Shown here: positions 34,623 to 44,216 of the stretch, in pieces
Numbering within the stretch: the first letter of the stretch is position 1
How the letters are laid out: every line of letters starts with the position of its first letter
Assembly (NCBI RefSeq): GCF_022601715.1
Contig: NZ_JAKVIM010000001.1
Span: forward strand, 124,001 to 188,000
DNA length: 64,000 nt
DNA from: Acinetobacter zhairuonensis
Lineage (GTDB): Bacteria; Pseudomonadota; Gammaproteobacteria; Pseudomonadales; Moraxellaceae
Direction: 5' to 3'
Program-made: the position numbers and the translations under genes
Notes under the pieces: model-generated
The model's database searches: none
What the model was told of the DNA's origin: nothing
The model's input: the letters and a program-made list of their open reading frames with translations, nothing else

Positions 34623-35615
34623 ATGACCAATCCAATGATGCATCAGGTAGTTATTACCGAAGTGGGTGGACCAGAGAAATTAGCAATAGAGCAAACCACA
34701 GTACCAGAACCAAAAGCAGATGAAGTATTGGTTCAAGTGCATGCTTTTGGATTAAATCGCCCTGATATTTTACAACGTCAAGGTCTGTATCCAATGCCTA
34801 AAGGTGTAACGCCTGTACCTGGTTTGGAGGTTGCAGGTGAGGTGATTGCCGTCGGTACTGAGGTACAAAACTTTAAAGTGGGTGATCAGGTTTGTGGCTT
34901 GACCAATGGTGGTGGCTATGCGGAGTATTGCGTGGTTCCTGAAACCCAAACTTTAAAAATTCCTACGGGTTTGAGCTATGTACAAGCCGCAGCAATACCT
35001 GAAACTTTCTTTACCGTCTGGGCGAATGTGTTCCAAATGGGTAAAGCCAAAGCAGGAGAAACGGTGCTGATTCATGGTGGAACTAGTGGTATTGGTACTA
35101 CAGCCTTAATGCTCTGTAATGCCCTTGGTTTAAAAACCTTTGCAACAGTGGGCTCTGATGAAAAAGTTCAGGCGATTGCACATTTAACCGATGCAATTAA
35201 CTACAAAACCCAAAACTTTGAAAGTTATATTCAGGAAAAGACTGAACAGGCTGGGGTAGATGTCATTTTAGATATCGTCGGTGCACCTTATTTAGAGCAA
35301 AACCTGAATTTATTACGCAAAGATGGACGTTTGGTTTACATTGCCTTTTTGGGCGGTGCGAAGGCTAAAGAGGTTAAACTTGGTCAAATCATGATGAAGC
35401 GTTTAACCATTACTGGCTCAACCATGCGTGCACGTAATACTGCGGAAAAAGCAGAAATAACCAAAGGTTTACAGGAAAATGTTTGGCCATTGTTAGAGCA
35501 AGGACAATGTATTCCAATGATTTATAAAACCTTTAAATTTGATCAAATCCAAGATGCGCATCGTGCCATGGATACTGGTGAACATATTGGTAAAATAGTA
35601 GTGGAAGTCATCTAA
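34623..35615 (+). CDS. NAD(P)H-quinone oxidoreductase (MDR family, PIG3-like)
   Basis: A zinc-free medium-chain reductase of 330 residues that reduces quinones with NADPH in the cytosol. It shows GLNRPDILQRQGLYPMP, the GLEVAGEVIAVG core, the nucleotide loop IHGGTSGIGTTALML (about 145-160), and FLGGAKAKEVKLGQIMMKRLTITGSTMR typical of the PIG3/TP53I3 group. The zinc ligands of alcohol dehydrogenases are missing. AGGGAA precedes the ATG. It has its own unit between terminators. Confidence 0.85.
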   Translation: MTNPMMHQVVITEVGGPEKLAIEQTTVPEPKADEVLVQVHAFGLNRPDILQRQGLYPMPKGVTPVPGLEVAGEVIAVGTEVQNFKVGDQVCGLTNGGGYAEYCVVPETQTLKIPTGLSYVQAAAIPETFFTVWANVFQMGKAKAGETVLIHGGTSGIGTTALMLCNALGLKTFATVGSDEKVQAIAHLTDAINYKTQNFESYIQEKTEQAGVDVILDIVGAPYLEQNLNLLRKDGRLVYIAFLGGAKAKEVKLGQIMMKRLTITGSTMRARNTAEKAEITKGLQENVWPLLEQGQCIPMIYKTFKFDQIQDAHRAMDTGEHIGKIVVEVI

Positions 35616-35777
35616 AGTACAGCATCTATTGATTTCTAAGTTGGCTTTAAGTAATCGTCTGCAAGAAGATGGTGAAGCTGACTTTGATGTTTATATTTGA
35701 GCATGGTTGTAAAGACTGCTCTTTATGTTGGAAGTATGCGAGAATAGGACTTTATTTTTAATGTAAACGAGCAGTGC

Positions 35778-36284
35778 ATGACTGAACAATCTCCTGAGCA
35801 ATTAAGTGATATCGAAATTTTAGACATTTTAAAGTCTATGAAAAACGATAAGCTCAATGTTGAAGCCAATCAAATCATTCGTGATGGGGGAAAGGCTGGA
35901 CGTCAGGAAGCACACAAACAAGCTTTAGTTGCATTGCATCAATCTTTTGAAGAGAAATTTGTTGAAGCGGTAACGCTGGCATTGAATCTGAACTCAACTC
36001 AAGCGAAAAAAATTCGTTATAAAAAAGACCGTATTCGTATCTTAAAAGCACAAGGTATTGATTACTTAGCAATTGATGGTGTGGAGACAGCACAAGTCTT
36101 GGCGCAAGTTGCACAAGCAATTACCCGTGAAGATGCAACCGTGACAGAAGATTTGCACAACATTTTCCCATTTTGGAAGCAAGGTTGGCCAATGGTGCAA
36201 TTTGATAATGCCTACAAAATTTTAGAAGATGATATTTTGATTCATTATCAAGCCGTTTTAGATGAATTGATTGCAAAGTACTAA
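35778..36284 (+). CDS. Protein of unknown function
   Basis: A 168-residue soluble, highly helical protein, acidic at the start and basic in the middle (AKKIRYKKDRIRILKAQG). There are no known motifs, signal peptide or membrane helix. The second half (LHNIFPFWKQGWPMVQFDNAYKI) carries several aromatic residues. It stands alone with a strong terminator, so it is a real expressed unit. I cannot name a family. Confidence 0.6.
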   Translation: MTEQSPEQLSDIEILDILKSMKNDKLNVEANQIIRDGGKAGRQEAHKQALVALHQSFEEKFVEAVTLALNLNSTQAKKIRYKKDRIRILKAQGIDYLAIDGVETAQVLAQVAQAITREDATVTEDLHNIFPFWKQGWPMVQFDNAYKILEDDILIHYQAVLDELIAKY

Positions 36285-36296
36285 ACACGGTTCATA

Positions 36297-36325
36297 AAAA
36301 AGAGCATCAGAGGATGCTCTTTTTT
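36297..36325 (+). terminator. Rho-independent terminator of the 35778 gene
   Basis: AAAAAGAGCATC and GATGCTCTTTTT form a 12-bp stem with a T-run. Confidence 0.9.
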
Positions 36326-36570
36326 ATTTTAAAGCGATTTATCTAAGCTTGGAATGCAGAGGAAAAACTCTAAAAATTACAGCTATCACTCATATCTAAG
36401 GTACTTGCTGAGAGGTTTCTGATTAAACTTTTTTACATATTTAAGTTAGAAAAATTCACAATTAAAGCTCCCCAATAATGCCAATTTGAATAAAATTGAG
36501 GCAGATAATTTTCCCATCATTTAGGCATCAATAATAAATGAGTGCATCAGTGATTGACGGATCAGTTGAT

Positions 36571-36602
36571 AAAATAAAAAACCTCGCAATAAGCGCGAGG
36601 TT
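36571..36602 (-). terminator. Rho-independent terminator of the CorC-type gene
   Basis: AACCTCGC and GCGAGGTT form an 8-bp stem, with T's on the minus strand. Confidence 0.8.
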
Positions 36603-36625
36603 CAATAAGAAGGCTAGAACGTAAA

Positions 36626-37954
36626 TTAGTTTTCTGAACTTTCGCTAGTAGAGTTTTCTTGCTGTTCTAAAAGTCGTGTCACCAGCAGTTGGTCAATTTT
36701 AAAGTGATCGACATCAACCACTTCAAATTTATAGCCACCAAAAATTACAATATCCGCAGGGCGCGGGATTTTGCGTAAGCGATACATCATAAAGCCAGCT
36801 AGGGTTTCATAGTTTTCATCATCAGGCATTTCATCAATTTCGAGCGCATGCTTTATATCTTCAATTGGGGTGCTGCCTTCAATCAGCCATGAGTTGTTAT
36901 CCCGTTTAATGATTTGCTGTTCTTCATCCATGGGTGTAACCCAGTCACCCATCACAGTAATCATGATATCCGAAAGGGTAATGACGCCAACTACCAAGGC
37001 ATATTCATTGATTACGACCGCAAATTTTTCTTTGCTGGAGCGGAAGCGATCCAACAACTCAGAAAGTGTTAATGTATCTGGAATCGTGAGTACATTACGA
37101 ATCGTACTTTCATTAAGTTGCAGTAAAGATTGATTATTTAGAATACGTACCAAAATATCTTTGGCATCGACGTAACCAATGACATCATCAATATTTTCAC
37201 TACAGACTAAAAACTTTGAATAAGGATATTCCGCCAATTTTTGACGAATACTCGCTTCAGATTCATTTAACGTAAAATACACCACATTTTCTCGGGTGGT
37301 CATGCTTGAGGGTACATTACGTTCTTCAAGCTCAAATACATTCTCAATAAAATGATGCTCTTGCTTTTGTAAAACACCTGCTTGTGCGCCTGCATCCATG
37401 ACAGCGGAAATATCATCAAAGGTAATATTGTCATCACGAATGGTATTGACCTTAAATAGTCTAAACAATAGATTGGCTAAAGCATTAATGATCCAAGCCA
37501 AAGGTTTACAGACTTTGATAAACACTTGAATCGGATTAATGACTGCAATCGAGATTTTTTCTGGTGCGATCATGGCCATACGTTTTGGCATTAAATCGGC
37601 GAACAGGATGAATAAAGAAGTGACTAAGGTAAAAGACAGGACAAAGCTGATGGTTTCGGACCAGTCACCCGTATAGAAGCGAGATACAAAAGAGAGAAAA
37701 TAAGGACGGAATGCACCTTCACCTAAAATACCGCCTAAAATTGCAACTGCATTTAGACCAATTTGGGATGCAGCAAAAAAATCAGCTGAATTTTCTTGTA
37801 AATCTAAAACCTTTTGCGCTCTTTCTTCACCAGCTTCGGCTAAAATTTTGAGTTTGACTTTACGCGCGCCTGCCAGAGCAATTTCTGTAAGAGACAGAAA
37901 ACCCGCACCTGCGATCAGAAGTGCAATGATTATAATATTCTGGAAGAGGCTCAC
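36626..37954 (-). CDS. CNNM/CBS/CorC-domain membrane protein (hemolysin C-like)
   Basis: A 442-residue inner-membrane protein of the CorC/HlyC/CNNM family, likely involved in magnesium or cobalt efflux; the hemolysin label is historical. Order: DUF21/CNNM membrane domain (about 1-190, LSLTEIALAGARKVKLKILAE and later helices), a tandem CBS pair (about 210-335, VIGYVDAKDILV and VVGVITLSDIMITVMG), and a C-terminal CorC_HlyC domain (SWLIEGSTPIEDIKHAL). The substrate is not proven. It is transcribed alone, with the LysR gene upstream on the same strand. Confidence 0.88.
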   Translation of the reverse strand: MSLFQNIIIIALLIAGAGFLSLTEIALAGARKVKLKILAEAGEERAQKVLDLQENSADFFAASQIGLNAVAILGGILGEGAFRPYFLSFVSRFYTGDWSETISFVLSFTLVTSLFILFADLMPKRMAMIAPEKISIAVINPIQVFIKVCKPLAWIINALANLLFRLFKVNTIRDDNITFDDISAVMDAGAQAGVLQKQEHHFIENVFELEERNVPSSMTTRENVVYFTLNESEASIRQKLAEYPYSKFLVCSENIDDVIGYVDAKDILVRILNNQSLLQLNESTIRNVLTIPDTLTLSELLDRFRSSKEKFAVVINEYALVVGVITLSDIMITVMGDWVTPMDEEQQIIKRDNNSWLIEGSTPIEDIKHALEIDEMPDDENYETLAGFMMYRLRKIPRPADIVIFGGYKFEVVDVDHFKIDQLLVTRLLEQQENSTSESSEN

Positions 37955-37996
37955 GAATCCACCTGCGGATCATCATTATTATGGAATATTTTTAAC

Positions 37997-38041
37997 ACAA
38001 AAAAGCACTTGGGGAAGAAGTCGATTCAACCCGAAGTGCTT
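37997..38041 (-). terminator. Rho-independent terminator of the LysR gene
   Basis: AAGCACTT and AAGTGCTT arms, extended by GGG/CCC, with a T-run on the minus strand. Confidence 0.8.
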
Positions 38042-38082
38042 ACAGTATAATCTTAAACAAAAAGAATTTAAGAAAAATCTAA

Positions 38083-39072
38083 TTAATAATGTGAAAATTG
38101 TGTGTTATTGAGTAAGAATTCACGATTTTCTTCTTCAATCATTTGACGTGCAACATACAGAATCAATTGACGTAACCAACGATGTGCGGGGTGATGGTGC
38201 AATAACGGACACCATGCCATCTTCAGCTCAAACTCTGGAATATAAAATGGTGGATCTTTGATTAATAAGTTTTGGCTTTTTGCTTGAAGTCGCGCAATAC
38301 GTGTTGGCAAAGTTGCAATTAAATCGACATTTGATGCCAATAAAGCAGGCATTTGGTAGTGTCGAGTAAAGACGGAAATTTTACGCTTTTGACCAATACG
38401 CTCTAAAGCTTGATCAATCCAGCCTAAACCTGCCTGTTTCTCAGGGTTAACACCAAAACCGACTCCCATACCTGTTTTAGACACCCAGATATGTTGAGCA
38501 TCAAGATAACTTTTTAAGTTTAAGTTAGATGCAGCAGGGTGTTTACTATTCAGCAAGCATGAAAAACTGTCGCGCCATACCAACACTTGGTGGAAGCTTT
38601 GTGGAATTTCATTAAAGCGGTTAATGGCTAAATCGACTTTACCTTGTTCCATATCGCGATAAGACACATCACTCGGTGTTAAGAAGTCTAAAACGACATT
38701 AGGGGCTTCTGAACGTAAGGCTTTGACTAGGCGAGGGACTAGAGTCGCTTCTGCATAGTCCGAAGTCATAATGCGGAAAACACGATTAGAGGTATAAGGA
38801 CGGAATTCAGTACGAGGTTCTAAAATCATCGAAAGGTCAGACAAGGCATCGCGAATGCGTGGCTGTAATTCAAGCGCACGTTCGGTTGGTGTCATACCTT
38901 CAGATGAACGAATCAAGAGAGGATCATTAAAAAGATTACGCAGGCGACGTAAGATGTTACTCATTGCAGGTTGGGTAACGCCCAATTGCTCTGCTGCACG
39001 TGTGACGTTTTTCTCACGAAGTAATACATCAAGATAAATGAGTAAGTTAAGGTCGACCCGCTCCAGATTCAT
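38083..39072 (-). CDS. LysR-type transcriptional regulator
   Basis: A 329-residue LysR-family DNA-binding protein. The winged helix is at about 8-65 (DLNLLIYLDVLLREKNVTRAAEQLGVTQPAMSNILRRLR), and a periplasmic-binding-fold effector domain follows from about 95. The sequence style (MTSDYAEATLVPRLVKALR, NRFNEIPQSFHQVLVWRDSF) resembles the NodD/NahR/LinR branch that senses aromatic or organic acids. It lies 656 bp from and divergent to aceA, so it may regulate isocitrate lyase, but this is only positional. The inducer is unknown. Confidence 0.85.
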   Translation of the reverse strand: MNLERVDLNLLIYLDVLLREKNVTRAAEQLGVTQPAMSNILRRLRNLFNDPLLIRSSEGMTPTERALELQPRIRDALSDLSMILEPRTEFRPYTSNRVFRIMTSDYAEATLVPRLVKALRSEAPNVVLDFLTPSDVSYRDMEQGKVDLAINRFNEIPQSFHQVLVWRDSFSCLLNSKHPAASNLNLKSYLDAQHIWVSKTGMGVGFGVNPEKQAGLGWIDQALERIGQKRKISVFTRHYQMPALLASNVDLIATLPTRIARLQAKSQNLLIKDPPFYIPEFELKMAWCPLLHHHPAHRWLRQLILYVARQMIEEENREFLLNNTQFSHY

Positions 39073-39728
39073 AAAATAAATACCAAGAATAAACTTATGA
39101 AATTATGTTGATTATGCCATAAGCTGCAAGGCTTGTGTAGAAAATATGATGAAAAATGAAGAGGAAAAGGCTGAATCATTTGCATGCGCATAGTAGCTGA
39201 AAACACCGAAATAGAAAAGTATTTGCACTTAAAAAGGCGCAGTCGCGGAACTTGTGCTAGCACAAAATCTATTCAATAGGTTCAATTGAATATTAGTCGT
39301 TTTATTGATGGGTAGAATCTAAAGTAGGCCGCATTTTATACATCTGTATTTTAATTTTTAAGTATAAAAATACAAAATTTAGAGCATGAAAATCGACCTA
39401 AAATGGAAGGAAATAGATAGTCACGACTTAAGTCTAATGCTTATTTTTTAATCCAATTTATCAATTTGTAAGTAATCATAATTTTCTGGTTTTATTTTTT
39501 ATTATTAAATAACAGTAATTTATAATAAATCAATGTGCTTATAATACGACTTTGATCTATATATTTTTTTAAAAAATACCGAAAATTACTTGAGGATATT
39601 GGATTAATTTTGCAACTCAATCTAATCTGTATTCATCGTAATGAAGTGTAGTAAATCTGAACAAAAATCATTATTCAGATTCTAGTGCTTCAATTGATGA
39701 AATCCTAATATTATTACAGGAAAATATC
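39073..39728. other. Long regulatory region between the LysR gene and aceA
   Basis: 656 bp, very AT-rich, no ORF. It holds a perfect 14-bp palindrome at 39252-39265 and a 10-bp palindrome GACTTAAGTC at 39425-39434, plus a TATAAT at 39540-39545 that could be a -10 element for aceA. A leader of this length suggests complex control of aceA. Confidence 0.55.
39252..39265. promoter_or_regulatory. Candidate operator, perfect 14-bp palindrome
   Basis: TTGTGCTAGCACAA, about 180 bp before the LysR start codon and 463 bp before aceA. The binding protein is unknown; the divergent LysR regulator or a LacI/GntR-type protein are possible. Confidence 0.45.
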
Positions 39729-41333
39729 ATGACTACATACCAAACAGCGATTGATGCAATCCGCGAATTAAAAGCAAAATTCGGTAACACATGGGCAGAC
39801 ATCAGTGCTGAAGATGCTGCGCGTATGCAATTACAAAACCGTTTCAAAACTGGTTTAGACATTGCTAAATACACAGCTGCTATTATGCGTCGTGATATGG
39901 CTGCTTATGATGCCGATTCTAGCAAATACACTCAATCATTAGGTTGCTGGCATGGTTTCATCGCGCAACAAAAAATGATTGCGAACAAAAAATACTTCGG
40001 CACTACTGAACGTCGCTACATCTACCTTTCTGGTTGGATGGTTGCTGCTCTTCGTTCAGAATTCGGTCCACTTCCTGACCAATCTATGCACGAAAAAACT
40101 TCAGTTCCTGCATTAATTGAAGAAATCTACACTTTCTTACGTCAAGCTGATGCTAAAGAATTAAACGATTTGTTCCGTGCACTTAAGAAAGCACAAGAAG
40201 CTGGTGACACTGCTAAAGCGGCTGAAATCACTGCTCAAATCGACAACTTTGAAACTCACGTTGTGCCAATTATTGCGGACATCGATGCTGGTTTCGGTAA
40301 CGAAGAAGCGACTTACTTACTTGCTAAGAAAATGATTGAAGCTGGTGCTTGTGCGCTTCAAATCGAAAACCAAGTATCTGACGCTAAACAATGTGGTCAC
40401 CAAGCTGGTAAAGTAACTGTTCCGCACGAAGACTTCATTTCTAAAATCCACGCGTTACGCTATGCATTCTTAGAAATGGGTCTTGATGACGGTATCATCG
40501 TTGCACGTACTGACTCTGAAGGTGCTGACTTAACTCAAAAAATCCCAGTGGTTAAAGAGCCAGGCGACATCGCTTCTCAATACATCAGCTACTTAGACAC
40601 AGTTGAAATTGACATTGCTGATGCTCAAGAAGACGAAATTCTTATCAAACGTAACGGTAAATTACACCGTCCTAAGCGTTTAGCTTCTGGTTTGTACCAA
40701 TTCCGTGAAGGCACGCAAATTGACCGCGTTGTACTTGACTGTGTGTCTAGCTTACAAAATGGTGCTGATCTTCTTTGGATCGAAACTGCGACTCCAAACG
40801 TTGATGAAATCGCTCACATGGTTAACCGTGTACGTGAAACTGTTCCAAATGCGAAACTTGTTTACAACAACTCTCCATCTTTCAACTGGACGTTAAACTT
40901 CCGTCAACAAGCTTACGACCGTTGGGTTGCTGAAGGTAAAGACGTTTCTGCTTACGACCGTGCTAAATTAATGAGCGCTGAGTACGATGCAACTGAATTA
41001 GCTGCTGATGCTGATGAGAAAGTACGTACATTCCAAGCAGATGCTTCTCGTGAAGCTGGTGTATTCCATCACTTGATTACACTTCCGACTTACCATACAG
41101 CTGCTCTTTCTACTCATGAGCTTGCTCAAGGTTACTTCGGTTCTGAAGGTATGTTGGCTTATGTTGCTGGCGTACAACGTAAAGAAATCCGCGGTGGTAT
41201 CGCTTGTGTTAAACACCAAGCAATGGCTGGTTCTGACATCGGTGATGATCACAAAGAAATCTTCTCTGGTGACAACGCTCTTAAAGCGCACGATGATGCT
41301 AAAAATACAATGAACCAATTCGCTGCTCACTAA
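39729..41333 (+). CDS. aceA: Isocitrate lyase, long form
   Basis: Splits isocitrate into succinate and glyoxylate, the first step of the glyoxylate shunt needed on acetate and fatty acids. The 534 residues match the long bacterial form; the active-site loop KxCGH appears as KQCGH (about 220-224), and LYNNSPSFNW-type and DIDAGFGN blocks are present. AGGA precedes the ATG. Codon choice is strikingly biased to AAC, GAC, CAC, CGT and GGT compared with its neighbours, a sign of very high expression. It has its own terminator. Malate synthase is not in the window. Confidence 0.95.
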   Translation: MTTYQTAIDAIRELKAKFGNTWADISAEDAARMQLQNRFKTGLDIAKYTAAIMRRDMAAYDADSSKYTQSLGCWHGFIAQQKMIANKKYFGTTERRYIYLSGWMVAALRSEFGPLPDQSMHEKTSVPALIEEIYTFLRQADAKELNDLFRALKKAQEAGDTAKAAEITAQIDNFETHVVPIIADIDAGFGNEEATYLLAKKMIEAGACALQIENQVSDAKQCGHQAGKVTVPHEDFISKIHALRYAFLEMGLDDGIIVARTDSEGADLTQKIPVVKEPGDIASQYISYLDTVEIDIADAQEDEILIKRNGKLHRPKRLASGLYQFREGTQIDRVVLDCVSSLQNGADLLWIETATPNVDEIAHMVNRVRETVPNAKLVYNNSPSFNWTLNFRQQAYDRWVAEGKDVSAYDRAKLMSAEYDATELAADADEKVRTFQADASREAGVFHHLITLPTYHTAALSTHELAQGYFGSEGMLAYVAGVQRKEIRGGIACVKHQAMAGSDIGDDHKEIFSGDNALKAHDDAKNTMNQFAAH

Positions 41334-41954
41334 GTCGCGATCTGATTCGAAAAGCCCTGCGTAAGCAGGGTTTTTTTATTGGAAAATTTTAGAAAAGAGA
41401 TTGAGCTTGTGAACTTGCGGCATGGTTTTTTACATGTTGCATGGGTTTGGAATACGGACTGATCCATAGAACATAAGCGTGTGGCGTAGTGTATTTTATT
41501 TATCATCATATTCTAAAGATCTTATGTGTGATGCTTGGTTGATTTATAGATCAATTGAAAAATAAATAAATGGTGAATTATTGAAAACATAACGCTTGGT
41601 CGTGTTATGAAATTAAAGAGCAATCAAATTTTAATGTGAAACGGAATTAGGAATGAATCAGTATTTCTAACTCGGGAGATATTTTTTTACAAATAAAGAT
41701 TGAATACTGGATGAGATTAGCCATGCAAAAAGTTAAGAATTTGTCACATATTTATGGAATTTTCGGCGTTATAAGGAGGCATAAAATTGCATGATGCAAA
41801 TTGATAGATAAACTTAAATATGGATCAAAATATTAGAAACAAATATCTTATACATTTATATATTGATGGATTTATTTTTGAACGATTGGTACTTTTTTTA
41901 TTCAAATAGGCTGCTAGAATTCGCTGTCTTTTTTTTGTTGCTTTTGGTGTTGCT
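41334..41954. other. Intergenic region downstream of aceA
   Basis: 621 bp with the aceA terminator and then AT-rich sequence. A perfect ribosome-site sequence AAGGAGG at 41773-41779 is not followed by any long frame: only a 6-codon ORF (41791-41811), and a 29-codon ORF at 41820-41909 with no close ribosome site. I see nothing else. Confidence 0.5.
41353..41377 (+). terminator. Rho-independent terminator of aceA
   Basis: CCCTGC and GCAGGG with a four-base loop and seven T's. Confidence 0.9.
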
Positions 41955-42536
41955 GTGTTTGAGAAGTTGGCTGAACAATCTTTGGCATTGATGGGGTGGA
42001 AGACGGATAACCATTGGCCTGAACATTTAGAGCAATGTGTCATGATTGCGGCACCACATACCAGTAATTGGGATGCGCTTTACGCGCGTTTGGCTTTAAA
42101 GGCACTTGGGGTTAACGTCCGACTGACCATTAAAGATAGTTATATGAAACTACCTTTCGGTCCTTTTGTTCGTGCAATGGGTGGGATTGGAATTGACCGT
42201 CGCCCGAAAAAAGAAGGTGAAGCTCGTCCAAGCATGGTTGAACTCATGACGGATTTATTTAAAACTCACCCTAAACTGGTAATGTTGGTTACTCCAGAGG
42301 GCACACGTGCTAAACAAGAACAATGGAAAACAGGTTTTTATCATGTTGCAGTCAATGCAGGTGTACCTATTGCCTTGGCTTATATGGATTATAAAAAGAA
42401 AGAGGCAGGCGTCGGTAAAATTGTTTATCCAACAGGAAACTATGAGCAAGATATGCAGGAAATTATGCAGTTCTACGCCAGAATTCATCCTAAGTTTCCT
42501 GAAAAGTTTAGTGTCGATACCCGTTATTCGAATTAA
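41955..42536 (+). CDS. Lysophospholipid acyltransferase family protein
   Basis: A 193-residue acyltransferase of the PlsC-like group, likely moving acyl chains onto glycerophosphate or related lipids at the inner membrane. The catalytic HxxxxD is HTSNWD (about 35-40) and the substrate motif is PEGTR (about 114-118), with GIGIDRRPKKEG between. It lacks a clear membrane helix, like short soluble or peripheral members. The start is GTG 41955 with only a weak ribosome site; the exact acceptor is unknown. It is convergent with a small lipoprotein gene. Confidence 0.82.
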   Translation: MFEKLAEQSLALMGWKTDNHWPEHLEQCVMIAAPHTSNWDALYARLALKALGVNVRLTIKDSYMKLPFGPFVRAMGGIGIDRRPKKEGEARPSMVELMTDLFKTHPKLVMLVTPEGTRAKQEQWKTGFYHVAVNAGVPIALAYMDYKKKEAGVGKIVYPTGNYEQDMQEIMQFYARIHPKFPEKFSVDTRYSN

Positions 42537-42564
42537 CCAGATGTATAACATGATCAGGTAAATA

Positions 42565-42600
42565 AAAAGCGAGGTTAGTACAGCTATCCTCGCTTTTTTT
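42565..42600. terminator. Bidirectional terminator
   Basis: AAAAGCGAGG and CCTCGCTTTT form a 10-bp stem between converging genes, with T's on both sides. Confidence 0.9.
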
Positions 42601-42622
42601 CTGATTAGCATGAATGGGGTAG

Positions 42623-42940
42623 CTACTGGCTTAATCCCCCAAGTGACTGACAAGCTTCTTTATAATGTTCATATTCAACCGAGATAACATCTGGTAAAGG
42701 TTCATGAAACAGAATGTCTCCATCTTTATAGCTTTGTACATAAGCTTCAACTTTTTGACGGCTATTGCCTAAGGCATGCTCATGATAACTATTGATTGGG
42801 CTATGTATCATTTGACTGGATTCAATATTGTGGCATTGAAATTGTTCGAGCATTTTTTCGGCTTGTTTTATTTCTTTACTGGTGCCGAAAGCGCAGCCTG
42901 AAAAAAGCAGGGCGCAAGAAATTATGGAAAGGCGTAACAT
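42623..42940 (-). CDS. Small lipoprotein of unknown function
   Basis: A 105-residue protein with a short signal peptide (LSIISCALLFSGC) and lipobox LFSGC, so Cys16 would be lipidated. The mature part is helical and charged (KEIKQAEKMLEQFQCHNIES) with two further cysteines (C36, C98), perhaps a disulfide. No family is recognised. It is transcribed alone, convergent with the acyltransferase. Confidence 0.7.
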   Translation of the reverse strand: MLRLSIISCALLFSGCAFGTSKEIKQAEKMLEQFQCHNIESSQMIHSPINSYHEHALGNSRQKVEAYVQSYKDGDILFHEPLPDVISVEYEHYKEACQSLGGLSQ

Positions 42941-43148
42941 GTCGCATAGTATGTTGTGAAAGTGCTCTGCATTCTATGTGGCAATGTGTTGAGATGATAT
43001 ATTTTTAATGTATGAGTTTGATTTTTTGGATGCAAAGTAGACAGAAGTGCACCTAATCATCTCCAGAGAAATTGAAACGAACGTAATTGAATAGTCAGTG
43101 TAATTCTAAAGCAGTAATATAGTTCAGAATCCATAGCTGGTCCAAATC

Positions 43149-44216
43149 ATGAAAATTGTGGCTGATGAAAATCTTGCTTTTACCGATTATTTTTTTTCGG
43201 AATTCGGTGCAATCCAACATGTTGCAGGTCGTAACCTGAGTCATCAAGACGTTGCAGATGCTGATGCACTTTTGGTTCGTTCCGTGACCAAGGTAAATGC
43301 TGCTTTGGTGGAAAATACGGCATTGCGTTATGTTGGGAGTGCGACTATTGGTACAGATCATCTGGATATTCAAGCCTTAAATGCTGAGGGTATTCCATGG
43401 TCGAATGCTGCTGGATGTAATGCGCAAGCCGTGGCTGAATATGTGATTACGGCACTTCTACATTTAAAACCTGAGCTGATTTCTGTCGAGCAAAATTTTT
43501 GCCTGGGCATTGTAGGGTTGGGGAATGTCGGTTCACGTCTTGCGACTATGGCGCAATTGTTGGGTTGGCAGATCATCGCCTATGATCCATTGGTCAGCAA
43601 AGAGCATGTTACCCAAGTGGATTTTTCAGTGTTATTAAAGCAGGCAGATGCTATTTCTATTCATGTGCCGTTAACCAAAACGGGAGAACATCCAACCTAT
43701 CATATGTTTAATGCTGCATCTTTGGCACAAATGAAACCGAATGCCATACTCATTAATTCGGCACGCGGTCCTGTGGTCGAAGAAGCAGCTTTAATGCAAG
43801 ATATTCAGGTGACGAATCGTGCAGTGGTATTAGATGTATTTGAACATGAACCTGAAATTTCTGAAGAGTTGTTGCAGTTGTTAGCTCTCGCGACACCGCA
43901 TATTGCAGGATACAGTCTTGAAGGAAAAGCGCGTGGTACGCAGATGATTTATGAGGCATTCTGTAAAGTTTTTAATTTCGAGATTACAAAACGCTTTGAA
44001 AGCCAGCTACCAAGTTGCCAACAATATTTTGAACAAGCAGATTTTAAAACGGTACTGACTCAATATTTAGCTCAGATTTATGATATTGCTCAAGATGATG
44101 CCAATTTAAGAGCATGTGTAAAGCAAGGCAAAGTGGAACAACACGCTTTTGATACGCTAAGAAAGAATTATCCCCTTCGACGCGAATGGGCAGCACATGG
44201 AGGTCCGCAAGCATGA
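43149..44216 (+). CDS. pdxB: Erythronate-4-phosphate dehydrogenase
   Basis: Second step of DXP-dependent pyridoxal phosphate (vitamin B6) synthesis; cytosolic NAD enzyme. 355 residues of the D-2-hydroxyacid dehydrogenase type: MKIVADENLAFTDYFFSEFG start, TIGTDHLD, NAAGCNAQAVAEYV, NAD loop GIVGLGNVGSRLA (about 119-131), the catalytic Arg in NSARGPVVEE and the TPHIAGYSLEGKARG block that defines PdxB, plus its own C-terminal domain. Its stop overlaps the next ATG (ATGA), so pdxB and epmA are coupled. Confidence 0.94.
   Translation: MKIVADENLAFTDYFFSEFGAIQHVAGRNLSHQDVADADALLVRSVTKVNAALVENTALRYVGSATIGTDHLDIQALNAEGIPWSNAAGCNAQAVAEYVITALLHLKPELISVEQNFCLGIVGLGNVGSRLATMAQLLGWQIIAYDPLVSKEHVTQVDFSVLLKQADAISIHVPLTKTGEHPTYHMFNAASLAQMKPNAILINSARGPVVEEAALMQDIQVTNRAVVLDVFEHEPEISEELLQLLALATPHIAGYSLEGKARGTQMIYEAFCKVFNFEITKRFESQLPSCQQYFEQADFKTVLTQYLAQIYDIAQDDANLRACVKQGKVEQHAFDTLRKNYPLRREWAAHGGPQA

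Larger units (their letters stand above)
36285..36625. other. Intergenic region with two terminators
   Basis: 341 bp between converging genes. Beyond the two hairpins listed separately I see only AT-rich sequence with no ORF or palindrome. Confidence 0.5.

Noticed and set aside
39540..39558. T7-promoter-like string near TAATACGACT
   Set aside because: Only the first ten bases match and the rest diverges; no phage genes are present, so chance in AT-rich DNA.
41820..41909. 29-codon hydrophobic frame before the acyltransferase
   Set aside because: The strong ribosome-site sequence is 41 bases away and no closer one exists; likely chance.
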